Assembly: GCA_964642315.1 (NCBI GenBank)
Contig: CAZXOG010000001.1
Coordinates: 496,001-560,000 of the forward strand
Reading direction: 5' to 3'
DNA: 64,000 nt
From: JAGVDM01 sp964642315
GTDB lineage: Bacteria > Patescibacteriota > Gracilibacteria > Peribacterales > Peribacteraceae
Position 1 is the first letter of the stretch; every line of letters starts with the position of its first letter. The notes beneath the pieces are model-generated. The model was not told where the DNA came from. It saw only the letters and a list, made by a program, of their open reading frames with translations, and did not search any database. Below are positions 48,063 to 55,259 of this stretch, piece by piece. A program made the translations under genes and the position numbers.

Positions 48063-48068
48063 TATAAG
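48063..48068 (+). promoter_or_regulatory. -10 box with a pyrimidine-rich leader
   Basis: TATAAG precedes the ATG at 48099 by 30 nt. The leader (ATTTCTTCCTCCCCACACCCC) has no Shine-Dalgarno motif. The rest of the 196-bp gap after 47902 shows nothing notable. Confidence 0.4.
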
Positions 48069-48098
48069 AAGCCATCCATTTCTTCCTCCCCACACCCC

Positions 48099-48452
48099 AT
48101 GCTCAGCGAATCACCGACTGCCCGCACTCTCCGCCTGCCTGCAACCCCTGGCGAACTCCAGGCGTTCCTCGATGAAATTTCTGCGGGGGAAGGGGACCAA
48201 GATCTCGCGGCACGCCGGACAGAAATCCTGCGAATGGTGGAGAGCGGCGTGGGAGTGATGGGAGGAAACGGCACGGCCCTGCTCACGCACGACACGCGCC
48301 TGCGCCTGCGCTCGCTCGCCTCCGCCGCGGGCATCGCCATTGCAGAACACGATGAGCATGGCGTGCACCCGCATTCCCGCGTGGCCACCGCCGAGGAAAT
48401 GCGTGCGGCATTCCGGCGAATGGGCGTGCCGGATATCTTCCTCACCAAGTGA
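48099..48452 (+). CDS. Hypothetical protein
   Basis: A protein of 117 residues, soluble, with no recognised family. It contains a helical N-terminus (ELQAFLDEISAGEG), a strand-turn segment (GVGVMGGNGTALLTHDTRLRL) and a C-terminal helix ending FRRMGVPDIFLTK. It stands alone, 65 bp before the next gene. Confidence 0.6.
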   Translation: MLSESPTARTLRLPATPGELQAFLDEISAGEGDQDLAARRTEILRMVESGVGVMGGNGTALLTHDTRLRLRSLASAAGIAIAEHDEHGVHPHSRVATAEEMRAAFRRMGVPDIFLTK

Positions 48453-48503
48453 GGATTCCGTGCGATGCTCCGGAAGTCCCTTGCTTCCTTCTGCGGATCT
48501 GAC

Positions 48504-48509
48504 TAGAGT
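48504..48509 (+). promoter_or_regulatory. -10 box, leaderless
   Basis: TAGAGT ends 8 nt before the ATG at 48518. Confidence 0.5.
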
Positions 48510-48517
48510 CGGCCACT

Positions 48518-49624
48518 ATGCCCGAATCCACGGTAACTGAAACTCTTCCCGAAACCGCAGAACCGCCGAAAGAAAATCCGGCGCAGCCAGATGAGAAACC
48601 CCTCAGTCAAGAAAAGGAAAATGGTGGCCGCCAGAACGCGCTCCTCGCGCTCGAAGGGCTGATGCCCGGCCTCGAGCGGATTGCCAAGCAAACGGGCGAT
48701 CAGGAAATCATCTACCGCGTTGGCCAATGCCGTAAGGCAGTGGAACGGAGCCTCACCACCCCGACAGCAGAGGAGTACGCAAAGGATCGGAACGTCATGG
48801 AATGGGCCAAGCGGCACAACGTCCCCGGAGGTAGCGCCTTCGGAATCCGGGGCTGCCTGATCCGCGGGAGCATTCCCTGGATGGCAGAACATGCGGAGAG
48901 CATCCGCCGCAGCGTGCGGACATCGCTCTCCGCAGAAGACTTGAAAACCGCAGGATACCGCGCGGTGAAAACGCTCGCAGTGTACTTTGACCCCGGAGAG
49001 CACGGTGAGGATTTCCGCGCGTTTGCCGAGCAGATGGTAATCGCCGCCATGCAGCGCTGCATCTTCGCGAGCAGCCTGGTAATCCACGAGCGGCCATCCA
49101 TGGAGTTCCTCCGCTCGCCGCTGCCGGCAGCCTGGCCGCCGGCACCTTCCGGCGACGGACGCACCGCTCATCGCGATACTCCCGCCATTGCGGCGGCAGA
49201 CGAACACAGGCAACCGGAGAGACCAGCTGAGAAGAAACCGGAGGAGAGAAGGGGAAAAGGAGTTGCACCGGCCGTCGCGAAGGAACCGACACTCACGCCA
49301 GCAGAAGAGCAAGAGCGCAAGCGCAAACGTCGTTTGTGCCGCATGGCAAAGGATGAGCACGGCATTCAGGTGAGCCAGGACGAATTCGACGAAGCCGTGC
49401 GGCAGCTCGCGGAGAAGTTCCACCCGCTCGCCAAAGGCTGCGTGGAGAAGCTGAACGTCCCAAGCAGCTTCCGCGGGGGAAAGGGCGCCCTTCGCCGGGC
49501 GGCGATCGGCTGCCTGCCCGAGGCCCTGCGTGGCTTCGATCCCGCGGGCGGCACGCATATCACGCAGCACATCGAACAGTGCATCCTGCCGAAGTTGCAG
49601 GAAATGCTGAAGAAGGGGAAGTAG
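48518..49624 (+). CDS. Hypothetical two-part helical protein
   Basis: A 368-residue protein with no recognised family. An acidic, disordered N-terminus (1-38) leads to a helical domain (about 40-205) that is followed by a charged Pro/Glu/Lys-rich linker (about 215-270). A compact C-terminal helical domain (about 285-368) contains GIQVSQDEFDEAVRQLAEKFHPLAKGCVEKL and GAFDPAGGTH-like turns. No membrane segment, nuclease or nucleotide-binding motif is seen. Confidence 0.65.
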   Translation: MPESTVTETLPETAEPPKENPAQPDEKPLSQEKENGGRQNALLALEGLMPGLERIAKQTGDQEIIYRVGQCRKAVERSLTTPTAEEYAKDRNVMEWAKRHNVPGGSAFGIRGCLIRGSIPWMAEHAESIRRSVRTSLSAEDLKTAGYRAVKTLAVYFDPGEHGEDFRAFAEQMVIAAMQRCIFASSLVIHERPSMEFLRSPLPAAWPPAPSGDGRTAHRDTPAIAAADEHRQPERPAEKKPEERRGKGVAPAVAKEPTLTPAEEQERKRKRRLCRMAKDEHGIQVSQDEFDEAVRQLAEKFHPLAKGCVEKLNVPSSFRGGKGALRRAAIGCLPEALRGFDPAGGTHITQHIEQCILPKLQEMLKKGK

Positions 49625-49634
49625 GAACGACCGT

Positions 49635-49952
49635 TCACCAGTGTTCCCGCTGGCGCCGCTGGTCAATGGTTTCCACCTCGAACATGGGCTGCCCGTTGAG
49701 CGCACGGCGACCGTGCAGCTGCGCGAGCGTCACCGCCGCACGATCGGGGGGCGCGGCCAGAGAAAGACTGCCCATATCCGGCCACCGGCCAACGCCGAAC
49801 CCCGTGCCCTGGAGGCCGTACACGGTCTCCTGGATCACGCGGTCGCACCGGGCGGCGCATTCCTCGTGGTGGCCGCAGCCACGGCCATTATGCGGGCACT
49901 CCACGGCATCCGGACGGACGCGGGCGTAAATGATTTCTGAGGGTTGTACCAT
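49635..49952 (-). CDS. Hypothetical small Cys/His-containing protein
   Basis: A protein of 105 residues; the reading frame is antisense-free and convergent to the previous gene, whose stop lies 11 bp away. Its middle has a dense metal-site-like cluster, ECPHNGRGCGHHEECAARC, followed by RVIQETVYGLQGTGFGVGRWP. The pattern of four Cys and three His within 19 residues suggests a small zinc-binding fold. No family is recognised. An overlapping plus-strand frame of 99 codons is a less convincing alternative. Confidence 0.5.
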   Translation of the reverse strand: MVQPSEIIYARVRPDAVECPHNGRGCGHHEECAARCDRVIQETVYGLQGTGFGVGRWPDMGSLSLAAPPDRAAVTLAQLHGRRALNGQPMFEVETIDQRRQREHW

Positions 49953-50015
49953 AGGGGTAACGGTTTGCGCCGAAACAAGGGAAAAGGCAAGAGGATGAAC
50001 CGCCGAACCGCCACT

Positions 50016-50963
50016 TCACTTTCCATGGAACTTCCGGTGCACTTCTTTGAGCTGCGGATTCGTGACGTGCGTGTAGATCTGCGTGGTGCCGAGATCCTTG
50101 TGCCCAAGCATCTCCTGCACCGATCGCAGATCCGCGCCGTTGCGCAGCAGGTCGGTCGCGAAGGAGTGCCGCAGCGTGTGCGGCGATGGGTCGCTCACAA
50201 TCCCGGCCTTGAGCGCGTACTTCTTCACCGCGCTGTAGATGGAAATGCGGGAGAGGCGGAAGTTTTCGCCGGGTGACGCTGCAAGACTTGCGCGCTCCGG
50301 CGCGCGGATGAAGAGGGGAGCGAGCTCGTCAACCCGGCTCTCCAGGTACTGCCGGAGGGCCTCCACCGCCCGATCGGAGAGAAAAACAACCCTGATTTTG
50401 CCGCGCTTGCCGCGCACGCTGATCTCCCGGGTCTCAAAATTGAGATCTTTGCGATTGAGGCTCCGGAGCTCGGCAAGACGGAGGCCTGTGGAGAAGAAGA
50501 GCTCGAGCATTGCCTTATCCCGCTTCCCTGCCCTCGTGCTGGTATCCGGCGCCCCAAGGAGGCGCTCAAGCTCCTCGTGGAACAGCACCTTCACTTGACG
50601 TTCCTCTTCTTTGAAGCGCACTACCCTATCCGGCGGATAGACATCCATCTCTTCCTCCTGCAGCAGGTACCGCAGGAATGCGCGCAGAACCGTAAGATGG
50701 TGGTTTTTTGTCCTCACATTGAGTTCTTTGCCGTTTTTCGTGCGGTAGAGATGCAGCTCGGATTTGTACACGCGAACGAGGCCCTTATCGATCTCTTTTG
50801 GATCCCTGATACCCGAAAGGCTCGAAAAGAGGTTCAGAGCGCGAGTGTAGGCCTCGACCGTAAGAGGCGATTTGTTCTCTTCGGAACGGAGGAACACGAG
50901 ATAACGATCAATTGCGCGTTCGAGAGGGGTTTCAACGGGCTTGGGATGATCCGTGCGCTGCAT
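50016..50963 (-). CDS. Tyrosine recombinase XerC/XerD
   Basis: This site-specific recombinase resolves chromosome dimers at dif. The 315-residue protein has the N-terminal SAM-like DNA-binding domain (ERAIDRYLVFLRSEENKSPLTVEAYTRAL). The catalytic domain carries Arg in TGLRLAELRSL, the HxLRH block as HTLRHSFATDLLRNGADL, LGHKDLGTTQIYTHV with the last His, and the Tyr nucleophile in IYTHV. ATG at 50963 is chosen because TACTCT lies 6 nt upstream; an in-frame ATG at 51017 is possible. A dif-like site lies 62 bp upstream of the start, and no second Xer gene is in the window, so this may be a single-recombinase Xer system. Confidence 0.92.
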   Translation of the reverse strand: MQRTDHPKPVETPLERAIDRYLVFLRSEENKSPLTVEAYTRALNLFSSLSGIRDPKEIDKGLVRVYKSELHLYRTKNGKELNVRTKNHHLTVLRAFLRYLLQEEEMDVYPPDRVVRFKEEERQVKVLFHEELERLLGAPDTSTRAGKRDKAMLELFFSTGLRLAELRSLNRKDLNFETREISVRGKRGKIRVVFLSDRAVEALRQYLESRVDELAPLFIRAPERASLAASPGENFRLSRISIYSAVKKYALKAGIVSDPSPHTLRHSFATDLLRNGADLRSVQEMLGHKDLGTTQIYTHVTNPQLKEVHRKFHGK

Positions 50964-50969
50964 GGAAAG

Positions 50970-50975
50970 AGAGTA
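50970..50975 (-). promoter_or_regulatory. xer -10 box, leaderless
   Basis: TACTCT (minus strand) ends 6 nt before the ATG at 50963. Confidence 0.45.
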
Positions 50976-51024
50976 GGGAAGGAGCATTTGAAAGAGAACC
51001 CGCAGAGTTTTCCACATTTCCTGA

Positions 51025-51052
51025 ACTTAACATAATGCATTTTATGTTAAGA
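51025..51052. other. dif: dif-like chromosome dimer resolution site
   Basis: The 28 bp have the exact architecture of a dif site: an 11-bp left arm ACTTAACATAA, a 6-bp centre TGCATT, and an 11-bp right arm TTATGTTAAGA. The innermost 10 bp of the arms are perfect inverted copies (CTTAACATAA / TTATGTTAAG). The right arm shares TTATGTTAA with the XerD-binding arm of E. coli dif. The site lies 62 bp upstream of the xer start, in a 215-bp AT-rich gap that otherwise holds nothing recognisable. Confidence 0.8.
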
Positions 51053-51190
51053 GTTCAATTGACAAAACCACATACAGAAAGGGCTGGTACTGGCACTACC
51101 ACTACATCTTGTGGAGCGCGCTACGTAATAATATGTGATTCAATGGCTCAAGAGAGAGGAGAACGCCAGATCACCGTATACAAATTGTGC

Positions 51191-51859
51191 TCAAAGACTC
51201 TGTTCTTCGTCTTCCGCCATTCCCCCATCGAACTCTCCCCTGCCGTCCTCGACGCCGAAGAGCATGTAGTATCCGATGCCAAGCGCTTCCCGGATCGCGC
51301 TCCGCACCTCAAATACCCTATCGGCAGCCGGATCCGCTGGATACGTCTGCACCCCTCCCCACTTGAGCCAAGCCGCAAGGAACCGGATACGGCCCAGGTG
51401 ATACCGGTCGCTCACGGCAACAACGGACCCGCACTGTGCCGCAAGGGGACGGCTGAATCGCAGATTTTCCAGTGTGGAACGCGATTGATCTTCGAGAACA
51501 GTATCCGCAGGATCCACGCCAAGACGCACCGCCAGAGCCTGCATAACAGCGGCTTCGCTCTCCTGCATGCTGCTCCCGCGCCCGCCCGTGAAAATGAGCT
51601 GCTGCAGGTCCCCGCGGCCATAGAGCTCCGCTGCCGCGCCGACGCGGCGCGCAATACCGGGCCCGGGCTGCGAGCCTCCGTGCACCGCCGCCCCGAACAC
51701 CAGGCCGCAATCCGCTGGCAGATCCGCTGTGCCAGAGAAGGAGAAAACAACGAACCCGAGGAACCAAAGGAACGCAACCGCAGGAACGAGAAAGGAAACG
51801 ATAACCACCGAGAGGAGCACGACCGCAGTGCGTTTGAGAAGAGAGGAAGAGACCATCAT
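51191..51859 (-). CDS. DUF218 (SanA/YdcF/ElyC-like) membrane protein
   Basis: A 222-residue protein with an N-terminal transmembrane helix (about residues 10-40). A DUF218 domain follows: DCGLVFGAAVHGGSQPGPGIARRVGAAAELY, LIFTGGRG, ESEAAVMQALAVRLGVDPADTVLEDQSRSTLENL, and VVAVSDRYHLGRI. Relatives in E. coli affect envelope integrity and lipid-carrier metabolism. ATG at 51859 overlaps the stop of the upstream gene by 4 nt (ATGA), so they are co-translated. Confidence 0.88.
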   Translation of the reverse strand: MMVSSSLLKRTAVVLLSVVIVSFLVPAVAFLWFLGFVVFSFSGTADLPADCGLVFGAAVHGGSQPGPGIARRVGAAAELYGRGDLQQLIFTGGRGSSMQESEAAVMQALAVRLGVDPADTVLEDQSRSTLENLRFSRPLAAQCGSVVAVSDRYHLGRIRFLAAWLKWGGVQTYPADPAADRVFEVRSAIREALGIGYYMLFGVEDGRGEFDGGMAEDEEQSL

Positions 51860-53451
51860 GGAGAAGGGGCGACGCTGATGCTGATATGGTACGAAATCGT
51901 CGGCAGGATCGTGCTCCACGGGGGCCAGACCGAAATATCCGCCTGCTCAACCTCTGGAAAGTTCCGCACAATGCGCCGCGCATCCTCTACGTGTTTGCCC
52001 ATGACCGCTTCACGGACGGTCTTCGCAAACCTCGCCCCCATGGGAGTGAGCGGATCGAGCACCGCCTGTTCGGTACCGGAAAGATCCACAGTGAGCTTGA
52101 TCCAGGAGAGATCATCGGCGTAATCGATGACGTGGACCACCAGACGATCGAGGCGCACCGATTCCGGCAGCAGGCGCTTGCCTGCCTCCACATGCGTGAG
52201 AAGCTCCTCTTTGAGGAGGGTGAGGATGTACTCCGCGTCATAGCCGAAGGCAGTGAAACTCACCGACCCCTCCACGGGCACAGAGGCAACTTTCTCCCCG
52301 ACGAACTGTACAGGGAGCACGAATCCGCTGAACGCATGCGCCGTAAGCTCATCGTAGTAGAGACGCGTGAGAACCTGATCCTTGTGCTCCTGATTGAAGA
52401 GGAGGATTTCTTCATCCACCATCTGGCTCGCAAGTGCCAGAAGCTCCTGCTTGAGGCGCTTCTCCGCAAGCTGCAGATCCTCTTCTCGCAGCACGGTTTC
52501 GAAACTCGTTAAACCCCCCGTGGCCGCAAGCGGATTTATCGCATACACGAGGAGGCGCTCAGATTCCGCAAGCCCCGGGAAATCCCACCGGAGTCCGGCG
52601 GGCACGTTGCCGCGCTCACCGATCACCTCTCCGTAAAGATCGAGCGGATCGGCAGTCGCCGTGACGGTCACCTCCTCGCCAGGTTCGAGGAACACCGCAT
52701 CATCGAGACGGAACACCATCCCCGCCTGGTTCGTGAGGCGCGACCCCTTGCGAAGGCTGAACTGCTCACGGGACTCGTTCACGATCTTCATGGGCGTGAC
52801 CGCGCTCGTACCGATGAACTCCTTGCTCACCTGGTCGAACGTGATCGCGCGGTCGACGCGGACGGTGATGGGCTTCAGCTCCACCGTACGGACACGGTCG
52901 GGGATATCCACGAGCGCCCCGGACTGCACGAGGAAGATGTTCGCCGTCTGGCTGATCGTGTCCTCCCGCGGAACGACGACAATATGCGCAGCAGGGAGCA
53001 GCCGGAAGAATACGAAGAGGAAGAGCGCCGTGCTCACACCGACGAGAATCCATATGCGGAGCCTCGGCATGGAGAGCAGCCCCATTGCCTGCAGCCGGGA
53101 CCGCAGCTGCTGGCGCCAGAGCTGCGGGGAGAACTCCCGCACGGCATCCTGGAGACGCGGGTTGTTCGCGAGGAGACTACGCAGATCCTCCAGCCGGTCG
53201 ACGACGCGGATCCCCCACTCCCGCGCGGCGGCGGCGACCGCCTTGCTCCGCGTCGCGAGACGCACGCGGCTCAGCTTCGTGAGCGAGGAGAGGAACGCCC
53301 TCCCCTCCTCCGGGTGTCTGAGAAGCAGCTCATCCGCGAGACCAGAGAACACGAGAAGCACCTCGCCATCAGAATCCCGCACGCGCCGGATGAGCACGGT
53401 CCAGGACTCCCCCTCCTCGAGGAACAGCACGGTGAGGAACTTCTCGGACAT
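51856..53451 (-). CDS. Baseplate-J-like membrane protein
   Basis: A 531-residue protein. The N-terminal 110 residues form an alpha/beta cytoplasmic part (FLTVLFLEEGESWTVLIRRV...LLVFSGLADELLL...ATRSKAVAAAAREWGIRVVDRLEDL) that resembles a degenerate receiver or vWA-type fold. One transmembrane helix follows (about 132-152, IWILVGVSTALFLFVFFRLL). A long extracytoplasmic beta-rich region covers about 155-530, of the kind annotated as baseplate J-like in many CPR genomes (SRLTNQAGMVFRLDDAVFLEPGEEVTVTA, GNVPAG). The role is unknown. It is in an operon with the DUF218 gene. Confidence 0.7.
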   Translation of the reverse strand: MSEKFLTVLFLEEGESWTVLIRRVRDSDGEVLLVFSGLADELLLRHPEEGRAFLSSLTKLSRVRLATRSKAVAAAAREWGIRVVDRLEDLRSLLANNPRLQDAVREFSPQLWRQQLRSRLQAMGLLSMPRLRIWILVGVSTALFLFVFFRLLPAAHIVVVPREDTISQTANIFLVQSGALVDIPDRVRTVELKPITVRVDRAITFDQVSKEFIGTSAVTPMKIVNESREQFSLRKGSRLTNQAGMVFRLDDAVFLEPGEEVTVTATADPLDLYGEVIGERGNVPAGLRWDFPGLAESERLLVYAINPLAATGGLTSFETVLREEDLQLAEKRLKQELLALASQMVDEEILLFNQEHKDQVLTRLYYDELTAHAFSGFVLPVQFVGEKVASVPVEGSVSFTAFGYDAEYILTLLKEELLTHVEAGKRLLPESVRLDRLVVHVIDYADDLSWIKLTVDLSGTEQAVLDPLTPMGARFAKTVREAVMGKHVEDARRIVRNFPEVEQADISVWPPWSTILPTISYHISISVAPSP

Positions 53452-53559
53452 GGAGAAATCCTGCAGGAACGAGGTAGAACGGCGGGAAGTCTACCACCTT
53501 CGGAGGACAACCGCTCGGGCATCACACTCCGCGCTCGTTCCCGCACAGCGCGGAACGCG

Positions 53560-54762
53560 TCATTTCTTGCCCTTCCGCTTCGCCTCCAGAGCCACGAGCG
53601 CCGGGAGCTCCTTGCCGGAGAGGAACTCGAGCATCGCACCGCCCCCCGTGCTCACGAATGTGTACGACGAGAGCGGGTATTTGTAGCGCACGTGGAAGTC
53701 GATCGTGTCGCCTCCGCCGATCACCACCGTTGCGCCGCGCTTGGCTGCCGCGGCGACGGCCTCGGCAATCCTCTTCGTCCCGTGGGAGAAGCGGTTGTAC
53801 TCGTAGAGCCCAAGCGGCCCGTTCCAGATGATCGTCTTGGCCTTCCCCACGACTTGCAGGTACCGCTCGATCGTCACCTTGCCGACATCGAAAATCTTCA
53901 TGTCTCCCACGATATCCTCCACGGGGAGATTGAGCTTCTGCGCCTCTTCCGACGGTGCGGAGGCCACAACGGCGTCGCGGGGGACGTGCACCCTGGATTT
54001 CCCCTTCTTCTCGCTCTCGAGCATGATCTCCTGCGCCGTCTCCACGAACTGTTCCTCGTACTTCGACTCGCCGATATCGAACCCCCTCGCCGCGATGAAG
54101 GTATTGGCAATGCAGCCGCCAAGGAGAACATCATCGCCCCTGTCGAGGAACCGCTCGATCACCGGCACCTTGGTTTCCATCTTCGCGCCGCTGATGATGA
54201 GCAGGACCGGGTGCGCCGGTTTCTTCTCCACTGCGGAGAGGTGCTGCACTTCCTCCGCAAGCTGGAACCCCGCGTACGCAGGCAGGATTGCCGGCACGCC
54301 GACCATGCTCGCATCCGCGCGGTGGCAGTTCGTGAACGCATCGTTCACGTACAGATCGGCGAGGGACGCAAGAACTTTGGCGAATTTCGGGTCGTTCTCC
54401 TTCTCCCCTTTCTCGAAACGGAGGTTCTCGAGGAGCAGCACCTCGCCTGGCTTGAGGGCCTTGGCGAGCGCAGCAGTCTCATCACCAACGCAACGATCGG
54501 CAAAATGCACGGTGGCCTTGAGGAGCTTTTTGAGCACCGGGACAAGCGGCTTCTGGCTGAACGCCGGATCAACGCCTTTCGGCCGCCCCTGATGCGCCAT
54601 GATGACGAGCGACGCGCCGGCATCCAGGATGTGCCGCATCGTGGGAAGGATGGCTTTGATGCGTGAGGCATCCGCCACCTTGCCCTTCTCGAGAGGCACG
54701 TCGAATCCTGCGCGCAGGAGAACCCGTTTCCCCTTGAGCTTTGCTTCGCGGATGTGCTTCAT
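53560..54762 (-). CDS. pgk: Phosphoglycerate kinase
   Basis: PGK interconverts 1,3-bisphosphoglycerate and 3-phosphoglycerate with ADP/ATP. The 400-residue protein has GKRVLLRAGFDVPLEKG (substrate-binding), SLVIMAHQGRPKG, LLLENLRFEKGE, YVNDAFTNCHRADASMVGVP, NGPLGLYEYNRFSHGT, and VVIGGGDTIDF with FVSTGGGAMLEFLSGKELP near the C-terminus. All are standard. ATG at 54762 has TACCAT 6 nt upstream. With gap and fbp it gives a lower glycolysis/gluconeogenesis module, although the genes are spread out. Confidence 0.97.
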   Translation of the reverse strand: MKHIREAKLKGKRVLLRAGFDVPLEKGKVADASRIKAILPTMRHILDAGASLVIMAHQGRPKGVDPAFSQKPLVPVLKKLLKATVHFADRCVGDETAALAKALKPGEVLLLENLRFEKGEKENDPKFAKVLASLADLYVNDAFTNCHRADASMVGVPAILPAYAGFQLAEEVQHLSAVEKKPAHPVLLIISGAKMETKVPVIERFLDRGDDVLLGGCIANTFIAARGFDIGESKYEEQFVETAQEIMLESEKKGKSRVHVPRDAVVASAPSEEAQKLNLPVEDIVGDMKIFDVGKVTIERYLQVVGKAKTIIWNGPLGLYEYNRFSHGTKRIAEAVAAAAKRGATVVIGGGDTIDFHVRYKYPLSSYTFVSTGGGAMLEFLSGKELPALVALEAKRKGKK

Positions 54763-54768
54763 GCCCCC

Positions 54769-54774
54769 ATGGTA
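54769..54774 (-). promoter_or_regulatory. pgk -10 box, leaderless
   Basis: TACCAT (minus strand) ends 6 nt before the pgk ATG. Confidence 0.5.
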
Positions 54775-54820
54775 GGGGATGCAGGGGGAGAGTGCGATTG
54801 ACGCAGGGGAGAGAAAGAAT

Positions 54821-54846
54821 ATGGAACAATTGATCCATTGTTCCAT
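54821..54846 (-). terminator. Inverted repeat ATGGAACAAT-TGATCC-ATTGTTCCAT
   Basis: A 10-bp perfect stem with a 6-nt loop, 25 nt downstream of the stop of the AroE-like gene at 54871. On that strand a T-rich run (ATTCTTTCTCTCC) follows, so it may be an intrinsic terminator. The arm sequence matches the inverted repeat at 38883-38927. Confidence 0.55.
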
Positions 54847-54870
54847 TGTGACATTGCCATAGGAGACACT

Positions 54871-55242
54871 TCACACAAGCTTCGCGAGAACACGATCCGG
54901 ATCGGTATCGCCGTCCACGAAAAAACCGGTGAACACGCCGCCGCGGTTCACGACGACGTCCGCCTTCCCCGCGACACGCGCACGATCGTCCACCCGGTCA
55001 AGGAGCGGGAGCACCGCATGCCGGAGTGCCGGACCGACGAGGTAGAGACGGCGGTCGAAGTGCAGCATCTCGCTCAAGCGCTCCGGAAGTTCCCCTGCCG
55101 ACGCCGGATACCGGTGCATCGAGGCATCCATTCCCCGTTCGCGGAACATGCCGTTCCAGGAGCGGAGAATCGCAGAAGAATCGGGATGTGCGCCAAGAAT
55201 GCCGAAGAGTTCTCGCTCGGCGGACGTGCGTGGCCGGGTCAT
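54871..55242 (-). CDS. Stand-alone shikimate-dehydrogenase N-domain-like protein
   Basis: A 123-residue protein that aligns by eye along the substrate-binding half of AroE. LFGILGAHPDSS corresponds to the start (G-x-P-x-x-x-S), NGMFRERGMDASMHRY to 'N-x-x-F-x-x-x-G-x-D-A', and LRHAVLPLLDRVDDRARVAGKADVVVNRGG to 'K-x-x-v-l-p-l-l-D-x-x-d-x-x-A-x-x-i-G-A-v-N'. GFFVDGDT corresponds to 'G-x-N-T-D'. The NADP-binding C-domain is missing, and the catalytic Lys position reads Arg. It cannot be a normal dehydrogenase, and it may bind a small ligand. The start is set by a TATCAT box 6 nt upstream, shared with the divergent gene. Confidence 0.6.
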   Translation of the reverse strand: MTRPRTSAERELFGILGAHPDSSAILRSWNGMFRERGMDASMHRYPASAGELPERLSEMLHFDRRLYLVGPALRHAVLPLLDRVDDRARVAGKADVVVNRGGVFTGFFVDGDTDPDRVLAKLV

Positions 55243-55259
55243 GGAGGTATGATACCCGC
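55243..55259. promoter_or_regulatory. 17-bp bidirectional leaderless promoter
   Basis: Only 17 bp separate two divergent ATG codons. TATGAT (55248-55253, plus) and TATCAT (55249-55254, minus) overlap by five bases inside the palindrome GGTATGATACC (55246-55256). Each ends exactly 6 nt before its own start codon (55260 and 55242). Confidence 0.7.
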
